A stretch of DNA of 64,000 nt. It comes from HKCCE3408 sp039183205 (lineage in GTDB: Bacteria > Pseudomonadota > Alphaproteobacteria > Rhodobacterales > Rhodobacteraceae). A program made the translations under genes and the position numbers. Location: assembly GCA_039183205.1 (NCBI GenBank), contig JBCDBR010000012.1, positions 34,414 to 98,413 of the forward strand. The letters run 5' to 3'. Positions within the stretch are counted from its first letter, which is position 1. Each line of letters begins with the position of its first letter. Shown here in pieces: positions 35,043 through 44,098 of this stretch. The notes under the pieces are model-generated. The model was not told where the DNA came from. It saw only the letters and a program-made list of their open reading frames with translations, and did not search any database.

Positions 35043-35765
35043 ATGCAGGACGACGGCCATTTCGACGCAGAAGTTGCGGCGCGTTATGACGAAGACCACG
35101 GCGGCACCGATCCCGCCCTTGTTGCGCGATGCGTGGACCTATTGGCCACACTCGCGCAGAACGGCCGCGCCTTGGAATTCGCCATCGGCACGGGCCGCAT
35201 CGCACTGCCGTTGGCGGCCAGAGGCGTTGAGGTCTCCGGCATCGAGTTAAGCAAAGCAATGGTGGCAGAACTCCGAAAGAAGGAGCAAAGCCCGCCGCTC
35301 GAAGTTGCCATCGGAGATATGACGACCACCCGCCTACCGGGCCTGTTTTCGCTGGTTTATCTTGTGTTTAATACAATCGATAATCTCACGAGCCAAGAGG
35401 TCCAGATTACCTGCTTCGCCAATGCGTCTCGGCATCTGGAGCCCGGCGGCAGATTTGTCATTGAGACGAATGTCCCACCCTTGCAACGATTGCCCTTTGG
35501 CGAAACCTCGCGCGCCTTTGCAGTTTCCAACGATCACATGGGCGTTGAAGAGATCGATGTGGCCACGCAAAGCCATATCTCCCACCATGTGTGGCCGAAG
35601 ACGGGGCTCAAACGATCCATTCCGTTTCGCTACGCTTGGCCAGCCGAACTTGATCTGATGGGGCGGCTGGCAGGCCTAACACTTGAGTACCGATGGGCCG
35701 ATTGGGACCAAAGCCCGTATGACCGTCTAAGCAAAAAACATGTCTCTGTGTGGCGCAAGGCTTGA
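35043..35765 (+). CDS. Class I SAM-dependent methyltransferase
   Basis: The 240-residue cytosolic enzyme has motif I 'ALEFAIGTGRIALPLA', 'GVEVSGIELSKAMVAEL' (motif II acidic residue), 'LVYLVFNTIDNL' and 'FANASRHLEPGGRFVIE'. This is the common Methyltransf_25 layout. It follows the broken kinase by 59 bases on the same strand. Substrate unknown. Confidence 0.82.
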   Translation: MQDDGHFDAEVAARYDEDHGGTDPALVARCVDLLATLAQNGRALEFAIGTGRIALPLAARGVEVSGIELSKAMVAELRKKEQSPPLEVAIGDMTTTRLPGLFSLVYLVFNTIDNLTSQEVQITCFANASRHLEPGGRFVIETNVPPLQRLPFGETSRAFAVSNDHMGVEEIDVATQSHISHHVWPKTGLKRSIPFRYAWPAELDLMGRLAGLTLEYRWADWDQSPYDRLSKKHVSVWRKA

Positions 35766-36063
35766 AGTCTACGCCAGGCCAGAAAACCTCGGTTCGGTGC
35801 GCTCGAGTCGTTCGCAACCCGCTGCTTTAGCATCCGCAGCGAAGGTCTGCTTCCCTCCCTTGCAGTTTGTCGCTGCTGTCGCAAAGCATGCAATGCGGCC
35901 GTTCGTTTCGACGGGGGCAACGGCATTTTTGTCCGCACAGCAGACTTCCATTTTCGCGACTGAACTATTGTCCGTCTTGCCCGAAGGCGCTGCGATGTAG
36001 ATCAAGTGCTTGCGGGGTGAATGATCCAGCAAGGCCAATCGGGGACAGAAGCCACGGAATTGA

Positions 36064-36885
36064 TCAGCGCAGGATTTCGCCCGTATCCGCAACTGACCCC
36101 AGCTCGCGCGTGCATTCAACCACGTCGCAAAGCGCCGCAACCGACCGCTCGAGATTTTCCACGGTCACATAGTCCCATTCGGCCGGCACGGACCAAAGCG
36201 CTTCGTAGCCCGGCACATGCAGGCGTCCGCCACCTTTGGGGCCAAGCCAAATCTCGTAGCGAAACTGATGGTGTCGTCGCCAGCCGCGATTGCTCACAAA
36301 TTCAATATCGACGGCAATTTTCCAAGCCCGCAGCCGCCCGATGTAACGCGTGGTATCTGTGCTAAGACGCTCCTCGGTGGCGGCAAACCTGCCTTCCATC
36401 CCCCGTTTCAGCGCAACCCGAAGATGCCGCGGTTTGACCGGAACAAGATCGTCGACATGGCGGGCATGGGGTGTCGTGAATTCGGCGGCCTCCGGCGGAA
36501 GTTGCAAAAATCGCGCCCAAGCTGCTGCGCGGCCCCCGATCTGCGGATCGTTCAGCGCGCCTGCGACGGTCTTCACCGGCAGCGTTGAGACGGATTTTTC
36601 GGACAGCAGATCCGCAGTGGACTTGCGGAAGGCCGCCAGGACTGGAAACCGTGCCAGGCGTTCCATCTGCGCCGCCGGCGTGGCGGCGTCGGTTTGGCAC
36701 AGTCGGTCATATTCGGCCCATTGATCGAAAAGAGCCATGAGCTCTGCCTGGCCCAGACGGTCAAGATTGCGCACCAGGCGCATTGCGGAGGTATTCGGGC
36801 AGGCGCGCAGCAGTGGGAACCCGCGCTCAGCTTGGTCGCGGCGATGGGCATCGATGCGGTTTGGATCGAGCTTTGAGATCTCCAT
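36064..36885 (-). CDS. Hypothetical protein, 273 residues
   Basis: The frame is long, uses typical codons for the genome and opens with ATG 36885. The protein is hydrophilic and basic in its C-terminal third, with no signal peptide or membrane segment. Recognisable local features are 'TPHARHVDDLVPVKPRHLRVALKRGMEGRF' in part and 'RRHHQFRYEIWLGPKGGG', but I cannot name a family. Conserved aromatic and His/Arg-rich segments suggest a folded enzyme or nucleic-acid-binding protein. It is isolated between unannotatable DNA on both sides. Confidence 0.6.
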   Translation of the reverse strand: MEISKLDPNRIDAHRRDQAERGFPLLRACPNTSAMRLVRNLDRLGQAELMALFDQWAEYDRLCQTDAATPAAQMERLARFPVLAAFRKSTADLLSEKSVSTLPVKTVAGALNDPQIGGRAAAWARFLQLPPEAAEFTTPHARHVDDLVPVKPRHLRVALKRGMEGRFAATEERLSTDTTRYIGRLRAWKIAVDIEFVSNRGWRRHHQFRYEIWLGPKGGGRLHVPGYEALWSVPAEWDYVTVENLERSVAALCDVVECTRELGSVADTGEILR

Positions 36886-38155
36886 AACGCGTAATTCTAC
36901 AGGGCAAATTGCGCAGGAATATGGCGCAGTTGTTGCTGCGCCGCCGACCGTGACGGTGGATCAAGGCTTGTGTCCCGCGCAGGTCGTCGGTGCCCGCGCC
37001 GCCTGGATCTTTCTTTCGCGTTCCGCCTGCCATGGCCAAAGGGTCCGTGCTTCGAACCGGGGCATGGCTGTGACGGTGGACGCGCCGATGGACCGGACGC
37101 CAGCGCCTGTCGTCCCTTCGTCGCGTGGGTCGTGCCATCACGATCGGAACCACAGCGCGCACCACCATCTAAAGACCCTGCATCCTTTGACATGTCGTGC
37201 CGAACAAGTCGGAGGGGTGCTGCTATCAAACGGATTTGCCGTTTCCCCAAGACCCGCACCGAACCGATATCGGTACATGGTCCGCAATGGCGGGCTTGGT
37301 AGGTGGATGACGTTAAGCACGAATGGTTCTTCGTCAAAACTGGTCTCTGAAGATCAGCAAAACGACAGGTACCTGCCCGAAAAGCCACGATCTGAGGCAA
37401 AGGCTTTGGTGACGCCGATGGAACCTGCGTCGTCGGTTTAGAAAACCCGGCGGATGCGGAAAAAGTGGGATTGAGCGGTGCGTTCAGCGGAAGGCCACTC
37501 CGATCGGTGACATCAAAATCGGTCGCGGCACAACGGCCTGGCGTCGACATTTTGGTGATCGAAATGGTCAAATCGCCTAGCGCCCCAAATGCATCTGAGA
37601 TCGGTCAAGCGACATGCGACCTCTCAAATTGCGTTTCGCTGAAGTTGTCCCCTTCCGGCCGAGCTGGCGCCGACGCAACCTGCCTGGGCACGGCAGTCTG
37701 GCGCAGACGACGAAACCCTTCGAGCAAAATCATGGGCTTTGAAGCCTTAAAACTGGCAGAAATACTGGTTGGGACGCGCGCGCCGCAACCTATGACAGGC
37801 GGCATGCGGCTGGCGCTCGGCTTGCCACGGCCTGTTCGGGATCGGCGCGCTTTCCGTCGGCTGTTTCAGAAAATGACTGGGCCGAGCCCGGCAGAATACC
37901 GACGGCGCTGTTCAAGCCGGGGCTTTCTGTCGGTGCGGTGAAACGCAGGTGTTGTGGGTACATTCGTGACGTGATCGGTCAGCGCTGTGGGGCGGCGCGA
38001 TTTCAGCCTCCGGTCATGGCCATGTGGACCGTCTCTGCGAGGACGTTGGATCCCGGTCATGGGGCCTAAAGCTGCGCGGCCATCGAGCCTGACCAGGATC
38101 GATCCGCGATGGCGCAGGCTCGATGCACAATTCGGTCAAGCGGGAAGACGCGCGG
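36886..38155. other. Decayed region of about 1.3 kb with an AraC-like remnant
   Basis: No intact gene is supported. Reading plus-strand near 37790-37941 gives 'RRAFRRLFQKMTGPSPAEYRRR', close to the end of AraC/GlxA helix-turn-helix domains, but the first helix-turn-helix is disrupted and no upstream sensor domain can be followed. Other open frames on both strands look random. The stretch is probably the remains of one or more deleted genes. Confidence 0.5.
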
Positions 38156-38905
38156 TCATGCGACATATTCGTCGACGGGCCGCCAATTCGGATCGTAGAT
38201 GTGTGGGTTCTTCGGCCATAGGAATATCGCGACCAACATCAAAAGCCCGCAGGTCTCAACGATTTCATCCGACTCCGCCGCATCGATCAGCAATTCCGGT
38301 ATGAACGCGGCCGGGAAAAAGAGCAGAGATTGCAGCAATGTCGGCAACGGCACGCCGATACGGCCCACCATCCGGTCAATGCGTGGTGATCTATGCGCCA
38401 AAATGGGCAGCGGCACGATATATAGAAATAGGACAAGCGTGAGTAAGTTGCCGAAAATGACCTTATTCACGCTGAAGTCACCCACGACCAAATTGTGCAC
38501 GTTGAACTCGCCCTGTTGATTGCGTTCGCTCAGCCAATCCGGCGTTTCGATGGCAAAAATCCTCTGGCCCCAGGACACTTCCTCACCGGCTACAAAAAAG
38601 AACCCGAGCGCGACCAACAGAAGCGCCGTTGTAAAGGCTTTCGGGCGTATTCTCCGCAAGCCGAGCGCGCGTCGCAGGCATATGATGGCAAGAAACAGCA
38701 ACAGCACGACCGACAGCCATTCCAGCACCCCGTCTTCGACCAGATAGACTTGCGTCAAGATATCAGGGGCAAACTGTGCCAGCGCGACGCCAATAACGGT
38801 GATGACGACAATCGCGAGATAGATGAGCCACTCCGAGAAAGTAGGCGATTGTCGGTGCCTCGAAACGGCGTCTGCCGGTCCACTCCGCATTGGGCGCTTT
38901 TCCAT
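38156..38905 (-). CDS. Polytopic membrane protein with a conserved G-E-E-V-S-W-G-Q-R motif
   Basis: About 249 residues with six to seven hydrophobic segments. Between segments 3 and 4 lies 'AGEEVSWGQRIF', a charged motif that I have seen in uncharacterised membrane proteins (E-E-x-S-W-G-Q-R), and a following 'NVHNLVVGDFSVNK'. Glutamates inside the membrane plus the W-G-Q-R suggest an enzyme rather than a structural protein. ATG 38905 is preferred; an in-frame start at 39028 would add a non-conserved tail. Function unknown. Confidence 0.65.
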   Translation of the reverse strand: MEKRPMRSGPADAVSRHRQSPTFSEWLIYLAIVVITVIGVALAQFAPDILTQVYLVEDGVLEWLSVVLLLFLAIICLRRALGLRRIRPKAFTTALLLVALGFFFVAGEEVSWGQRIFAIETPDWLSERNQQGEFNVHNLVVGDFSVNKVIFGNLLTLVLFLYIVPLPILAHRSPRIDRMVGRIGVPLPTLLQSLLFFPAAFIPELLIDAAESDEIVETCGLLMLVAIFLWPKNPHIYDPNWRPVDEYVA

Positions 38906-39093
38906 TCGCTCTTCTGCCTGTTGCTTGGCGGTGCCCGTCCAGCGGCGCCGCTGCGTTTTGTTGACTAAGGCTACTTCAACCTCCGGCGACGGGCAAGAAA
39001 CTGGGCGGGACATTGAGCCGGTATCCAACTTGGCCTAAAGCGGGGTCGTTTTTGGATGCGAATGATCAAATCGCGAAACGGGATGGGTGCGAG

Positions 39094-39561
39094 ATGATTG
39101 CCTACGTGACCGTCGGTGCCGACGACATCGCCGCTGCAAAACGGTTTTATGGTGCGTTCCTGCCGACGCTCGGCTACCGGCTGACGGAAGGTCCTGAGGG
39201 GCTCAGTTACGCTTTGCCGGCGCCGTTGGACCGGGCTCCGGCGCTGGCTGAATTCTACGTCAAACCGCCATTCGACGGGTGTGCGGCATCCGCTGGAAAC
39301 GGCACCATGGTCGCGTTTGAAGCGCGCAATCAGGCGAAAGTTCGATCCCTGCATGCCGCGGCACTGCTTGCCGGCGGCGCGGATGAGGGCCGGCCTGGAT
39401 TTCGCGCCGCTTACGGGCCGCATTTCTATGTGGGCTACATGCGCGATCCACATGGCAACAAAATCGCCTTGTTTTCCTGCGATCCGACGGAACCGGGACG
39501 GGATGGATATTCGTCGTCCGGTTCCAACGCGGTGCCGGACGCGAATACCTCACACGGCTAG
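39094..39561 (+). CDS. VOC (glyoxalase/bleomycin resistance) family protein
   Basis: The 155-residue protein starts 'MIAYVTVGADDIAAAKRFYGAFLPTLGY' (VOC beta-alpha-beta-beta-beta first half) and ends with 'GPHFYVGYMRDPHGNKIALF', the second half with the metal-ligand-like region. Members are lactoylglutathione lyases, antibiotic-binding proteins or dioxygenases, so no reaction is assigned. ATG 39094 matches the family start. Confidence 0.8.
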   Translation: MIAYVTVGADDIAAAKRFYGAFLPTLGYRLTEGPEGLSYALPAPLDRAPALAEFYVKPPFDGCAASAGNGTMVAFEARNQAKVRSLHAAALLAGGADEGRPGFRAAYGPHFYVGYMRDPHGNKIALFSCDPTEPGRDGYSSSGSNAVPDANTSHG

Positions 39562-39804
39562 GCCCGACCGGCAAACAAAACCGGGCAGCCGTTTGGTCGG
39601 CATGGTCGTTTCCGGCGGTGCGCCGCAGGTCCGCGTTTGGCCGCGCCGGATTGCTATTTTTTGCCCTATCCGATACCAAAACGCGGCGTTTGGAGGCGCA
39701 TCCAAGCTGCGGAAAGGACCGAGTCCACTCCTTTCGAGAGCGTGTCAATTGAACGGACCTTTTGGCGAATGATGCAGGTATGGCGCCGGTGAAAGGAAAG
39801 TTCC

Positions 39805-40893
39805 ATGCCGACCAAACGGCTTCCGGATTCTGCAAATCTGGACCACCTAAAGCATCAAGCCAAGGATCTTCTGCGCGCGTTTCGAGACGGACATATCTCG
39901 GCGTTTCAAAGGCTTCGAGAGTTTCATCCAAGGCTTACTGATCTCTCGGACGATGACTTGTCCGTACAAACGCTTGCCCTGAGCGACGCGCAGCTTTCCA
40001 TTGCAAGAGAGTACGGCTATGCGTCCTGGCCCCGCCTTAAAACCGTGCTCGCAGAACGGCGCCAAGAGGAATTGGTGCTATCGCATAACGACCGCGTGGC
40101 GGATGGCCCGTTCAAACAAGCTTTGGACTTCATGGATGCGGGCGATGAAACGCGATTGTCGGCACATCTTGCCCGCCACTCCGGCCTCGTGCACGAGACA
40201 GTGACGTTTGAAGGCGAGAACTACTTTCAAACCCCGACGCTTTTAGAATTTGTGCCTGAGAACCCGATCAGACAGGACAGCTTGCCGCAAAATTGCGTCG
40301 CGATCGCCAAGTTGCTTTTGGATGCGGGTGCGAAAACCAACCAAGTTGCGCTCAACGAAACGCTCATGCTTGCAGCGTCCGGTCGGGTATGTGCCGAGGC
40401 CGGTCTGCAATCGCCGCTCCTGCGGTTGCTATGCGATTATGGGGCAGACCCAAATGCGGGGATGCGCAGCGCTTTGGCGCATGGAGAATTCGCGGCAGCG
40501 CGAACGCTCATCGATTGCGGCGCTGCGGTCGATTTACCCTGCGTCGCCGCCCTGGGCGACCGAGACGCCGTTCAGCGGTTGGTCGTAGATGCCGATACCG
40601 ATCAACTTCAATTGGCCCTGTCTCTGGCAGCAAATGCTGGCCGCGACGCGGTTGTGCGGATACTCCTTTCGGCTGGGGCCGATCCAAATCGGTACAACCC
40701 GCCCGGCAGCCACAGCCATTGCACCCCGCTTCACGCCGCTGTTGCGACCAACCGGTTCGACACCGTTGTTGCGCTTGTCGATGGCGGCGCTGACGTGAAC
40801 CTTAAGGATATACACCATTCCGCGACCGCATTGGGATGGGCCATGCATCTACAGCATGAACGTATTGCCGCGTATCTGAGGTCAATCGCGTAG
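39805..40893 (+). CDS. Ankyrin repeat protein
   Basis: The 362-residue cytosolic protein starts with the N-terminal module 'NLDHLKHQAKDLLRAFRDG' common to bacterial ankyrin proteins. Ankyrin-like repeats follow at about 165-190 ('IAKLLLDAGAKTNQVAL'), 205-230 ('LLRLLCDYGADPNAG'), 230-250, 275-300 ('VVRILLSAGADPNRY') and 310-360 ('TPLHAAVATNRFDTVVALVDGGADVNLK'). GAAAGGAAAG precedes ATG 39805. It is a likely protein-binding scaffold. Confidence 0.85.
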   Translation: MPTKRLPDSANLDHLKHQAKDLLRAFRDGHISAFQRLREFHPRLTDLSDDDLSVQTLALSDAQLSIAREYGYASWPRLKTVLAERRQEELVLSHNDRVADGPFKQALDFMDAGDETRLSAHLARHSGLVHETVTFEGENYFQTPTLLEFVPENPIRQDSLPQNCVAIAKLLLDAGAKTNQVALNETLMLAASGRVCAEAGLQSPLLRLLCDYGADPNAGMRSALAHGEFAAARTLIDCGAAVDLPCVAALGDRDAVQRLVVDADTDQLQLALSLAANAGRDAVVRILLSAGADPNRYNPPGSHSHCTPLHAAVATNRFDTVVALVDGGADVNLKDIHHSATALGWAMHLQHERIAAYLRSIA

Positions 40894-41009
40894 GCCTGCG
40901 GCCTTTGGCAATCCGCGTCGGTGGCAGTCTTTCAAACCGAACCCTCGATCAGATCCGCGGGGTCAACGCACATCGCGGCGATTGCGATCCGACAGCCGAC
41001 GGTTGCGGA

Positions 41010-41810
41010 TTAGGCAAAGGCGATATCGACCGATCCGAACGGTCCGAAATCGGCATGGATTTTGGACCCGGGCGGGCATTCTACGGGACGGATAAAACTG
41101 CCGGACAGAATAATCTGCCCAGGTTCGATGCTTTGGCCGTATTGAGCCATGCGATGGGCAAGCCAGACCACGCTTTCGACCGGATCGTTCAGCACCCCTG
41201 CCCCCAGGCCGGTTTCCTCGACCTCGCCGTTGCGTGAGGTAATCGCGCCCACCCATCGCAAATCTAACGCGGCCACGGGATGCCGGTCCGGGCCAAGCAC
41301 AACGCCTGCATTCGCGGCATTGTCGCTGATGGTGTCGAACACGCTGCGTGTGACGCCGGTCTCCGGGTCCATCCGCACGATCCGCGTGTCGAGTATCTCC
41401 AAGGACGGGGCCACGTAGTCTGTGGCGGCCAAAACGTCTGTGCGTGTCACATCGGGTCCGCTGATCGGCGACTTCATCACAAAAGCAATCTCGGCCTCGA
41501 TGCGGGGCTGGATGAACCGGCCCTTCGGCACCGTCGTTCGGTGCCCAAAGACCATGTCGTCAAAGAGGATGCCACTATCGGGGATATCGATATTGAGCGC
41601 GGCTTGCATCGCCCTGGAGGTCAGTCCGATTTTCCAGCCGATGACAGACCGCCCCGCAGCCAGCTTGGTGCGATGGATGGCACTTTGAATTGCATAGGCA
41701 TCCTCCATGGTCATCTCTGGATGGCGTTTGGTCAGAAGGCCGATCTGTTTGCCTGTTTCTTCGGCGTTCAGAAGGTCCGTTGCGGCTTGGGCATGCTCTT
41801 CGGGGCTCAT
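41010..41810 (-). CDS. hpaH: 2-oxo-hept-4-ene-1,7-dioate hydratase (HpaH/HpcG)
   Basis: The 266-residue protein belongs to the FAH-like hydratase group (MhpD/HpaH): 'AYAIQSAIHRTKLAAGRSVIGWKIGLTS', 'PRIEAEIAFVMK' (E-x-E metal ligands), 'APSLEILDTRI' and 'GSFIRPVECPPGS'. HpaH hydrates 2-oxo-hept-4-ene-1,7-dioate to 4-hydroxy-2-oxoheptanedioate in homoprotocatechuate degradation. It is the last gene of the operon and overlaps hpaG by ATGA. The aldolase HpaI that would follow is not in the window. Confidence 0.9.
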   Translation of the reverse strand: MSPEEHAQAATDLLNAEETGKQIGLLTKRHPEMTMEDAYAIQSAIHRTKLAAGRSVIGWKIGLTSRAMQAALNIDIPDSGILFDDMVFGHRTTVPKGRFIQPRIEAEIAFVMKSPISGPDVTRTDVLAATDYVAPSLEILDTRIVRMDPETGVTRSVFDTISDNAANAGVVLGPDRHPVAALDLRWVGAITSRNGEVEETGLGAGVLNDPVESVVWLAHRMAQYGQSIEPGQIILSGSFIRPVECPPGSKIHADFGPFGSVDIAFA

Positions 41811-42661
41811 ATCGCCTCGTCCTCGACGGTATTGCGCAACGTGCCAATGCCGCTGACGTCAACCTCCACCACGTCACCGGGCTTAAGGTATTGCGGCGGA
41901 TCGCGCCGGGCGCCCGATCCGGTTGGCGTGCCGGTCACGATGATATCGCCTGGCTCAAGCGCCATGAAGGTGGAGATATATTCGATCTCGCGTCGGATCG
42001 GGTGGATCATGCGCGACAGAACATCGTCCTGGCGAACCTCTCCGTTCACGCGGGTCACGATGCGGGCCTGATCAAGTTGGGACGGGTCCGTAAAAGGCAC
42101 CAGCCAAGGCCCCATCGCCCCCGACCGATCCCAGTTCTTGCCTTGGGTGACATTGAACTTCGCATGGCGCACCCAATCCCGAATTGTCCCTTCATTGCAA
42201 AGCGTGAGTGCCGCGATGTGGTCGTAGGCATCGTCTTGGGTGATGCGCCGACCGCGCTGGCCAATGACGATCGCGACTTCGCCCTCGTAATCCAATTGGG
42301 GACTTTCCGGCGGCCGGATCAGCGGGCGGTTATGACCGGTGAAGCCAGAGGCAAAACGGGGAAAGAGCGACATGTAATTCGGCTGATCAGAGCCGTCTTT
42401 GTATTCGGCGTTCCGATCCGGAAAATTCACGCCAACACACAAGATGCGGTTGGCATCCGGCAGAACCATGTCGTACTGAACATTCGAATGCGTGACGGGT
42501 CGTCCATGGGCGGCCTCGGCCAAAGCGCCCAAGCCGCCGGCCCGAACCGCCTCAAACAGACTTGGCCATTTCGGAAACACGTCGTTTAGCGCGATCATGC
42601 CCGCATCCGTCGCGGCGCCGTAATATCTGATGCCGCCGCTGGAAAAGGTCGCGAATTTCAT
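41807..42661 (-). CDS. hpaG: FAH-family decarboxylase/isomerase of homoprotocatechuate pathway (HpaG)
   Basis: A 284-residue fumarylacetoacetate-hydrolase-type enzyme: 'ILCVGVNFPDRNAEY', 'DYEGEVAIVIGQRGRRI' (E-x-E ligands) and 'TGTPTGSGARRDPPQYLKPGDVVEVDVSGIG'. In this operon it should carry out the decarboxylation and/or isomerisation of the 5-carboxymethyl-2-hydroxymuconate derivative (HpaG1/G2 function). It is one domain rather than the double-domain E. coli HpaG. It overlaps both neighbours by ATGA. Confidence 0.85.
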   Translation of the reverse strand: MKFATFSSGGIRYYGAATDAGMIALNDVFPKWPSLFEAVRAGGLGALAEAAHGRPVTHSNVQYDMVLPDANRILCVGVNFPDRNAEYKDGSDQPNYMSLFPRFASGFTGHNRPLIRPPESPQLDYEGEVAIVIGQRGRRITQDDAYDHIAALTLCNEGTIRDWVRHAKFNVTQGKNWDRSGAMGPWLVPFTDPSQLDQARIVTRVNGEVRQDDVLSRMIHPIRREIEYISTFMALEPGDIIVTGTPTGSGARRDPPQYLKPGDVVEVDVSGIGTLRNTVEDEAI

Positions 42662-44055
42662 CTGACGGCCTCCCAGACCTCCGTGACGATTGTCGCCACC
42701 GACAGCACATCCTCGCGTGTCGTATCAAACTGGCCGACCTGGACCCGTATGATCTTACGCCCGTCAAAGGCCCCTTGTGTAAGGTAAATCCGCCCATCGT
42801 CATTGATCGCGTCGACCAGCCTTTGCTGCGCGGCATCATCGCCGGGGCAACGGAAGGAAAACAAGCTGAGGATTGGGGCAGTTACGATCTCAAAGCCCTC
42901 AATAGCCGAAATCGCCTGACATAGCTCTTCGGCCCAGGCGACATGATTGCGAATGCGGGTTTTTAAGCCCGAAAGCCCATAGGACCGGATCAAGAACCAG
43001 AGCTTCAAGGCGCGGAAGCGGCGGCCAAGAGGGATCGTCCATTCCGAGAAATTCGTAACAGCCGTGCCGGTTGTCTTGAGATATTCCGGTTCGATCTTCA
43101 GCGTGTTCAGTTGCGGCGTGGCGTCGCGCAGAAACTGGATCGAGCAATCAAATTGTGCGCCCAGCCATTTATGCGGGTTAAAGACGATGCTGTCATAGGC
43201 CTCGACCCCGCGCCAAAACGCGTCACGGAATTCCGGACAAATCATTGCCGATCCGGCCCAAGCCGCGTCGAGATGCGTGTAAAGGTCATGGGCCTTGGCG
43301 ACCTTGGCGACGGCCTCAAGATCATCGCTGCCGCCGACACCGGTCCCTCCGGTCACCGCGATGATGCCGGCGGGCGTGTGGTCGGCGGCAATATCGGCCC
43401 GTATCGCCGTATCAAGTGCGTGGCTGTCCATTGCGTGTCGAGGCCCACAACCGGGGAGTTTCACCAGATTGGCCTGCCCAATCCCGGCCACCCAACAGGC
43501 GCGGTCAATGGATGAATGCACCTGATCGGAACAGTAGATGCGCAACTGGCCCTTACCGCCCAAGCCATCGCGGTTGCCGCTAAAGGCGGTTGCCCGTTCG
43601 CGCATCGTCAGCACGGCGGACAAGGTGGCCGAGGAGGCGGAATCCTGAATGACGCCGGTGATCCCCTCGCCAAGGCCGAGGGCCTGGCGCATCCAATCGA
43701 CCATCCGCTGCTCGACCTCGGTCGCGGCGGGCGAGGTTTGCCACAGCATGCATTGCGCGGCGAGTGTGTTGACCAATTGTTCAGCCAGAATGGAGGGCGG
43801 CGCCGCATTGGCCGGGAAATAGGCGAAAAAGCGGGGATGCTGCCAATGTGTCATACCCGGCATCACGATGTCTTCGAAATCCTTTAGGATGTGCGCCATC
43901 GGCTCCGGTTGGTCCGGCGGTGCATTTGGAAGCTGTGCTGCGATCTCACCGGGTTTGGTTTGCCCGCGCACCGGCCGGTCGCGCAATGTCTTGTGATACT
44001 GCGCCGACCAATCGGCGATGTGCTTGCTCCAGTCTGAAAATTCGTCCCAATCCAT
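42658..44055 (-). CDS. PLP-dependent aromatic-L-amino-acid decarboxylase (group II)
   Basis: The 465-residue enzyme has the group II decarboxylase landmarks: H180 in 'SDQVHSS' that stacks on PLP, D263 in 'HLDAAW', the Schiff-base K296 in 'FNPHKW' and the mobile-loop Y325 in 'PEYLK', followed by 'WTIPLGRRFRALK'. His and Tyr at those sites indicate true amine-forming decarboxylation rather than the aldehyde-forming variants. Likely substrates are L-DOPA, L-tyrosine or phenylalanine. It sits inside the hpa operon, overlapping hpaG by ATGA. ATG 44055 ('MDWDEF') is chosen; an upstream start adds a poor extension. Confidence 0.88.
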   Translation of the reverse strand: MDWDEFSDWSKHIADWSAQYHKTLRDRPVRGQTKPGEIAAQLPNAPPDQPEPMAHILKDFEDIVMPGMTHWQHPRFFAYFPANAAPPSILAEQLVNTLAAQCMLWQTSPAATEVEQRMVDWMRQALGLGEGITGVIQDSASSATLSAVLTMRERATAFSGNRDGLGGKGQLRIYCSDQVHSSIDRACWVAGIGQANLVKLPGCGPRHAMDSHALDTAIRADIAADHTPAGIIAVTGGTGVGGSDDLEAVAKVAKAHDLYTHLDAAWAGSAMICPEFRDAFWRGVEAYDSIVFNPHKWLGAQFDCSIQFLRDATPQLNTLKIEPEYLKTTGTAVTNFSEWTIPLGRRFRALKLWFLIRSYGLSGLKTRIRNHVAWAEELCQAISAIEGFEIVTAPILSLFSFRCPGDDAAQQRLVDAINDDGRIYLTQGAFDGRKIIRVQVGQFDTTREDVLSVATIVTEVWEAVR

Positions 44056-44098
44056 ATGCGTCGCTGTCCTGCTTATGCAGATGTCCGTGCTGCCCGTG

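Noticed and set aside
39260..39931. A 223-codon minus-strand frame
   Set aside because: It is the shadow of the VOC gene plus the intergenic stretch and has no family features; the VOC frame has clear ones.
42658..44055. Decarboxylase acting as an aldehyde synthase (DHPAA synthase-like)
   Set aside because: That variant replaces the PLP-stacking His or the mobile-loop Tyr. Both H180 and Y325 are present, so ordinary decarboxylation is favoured.
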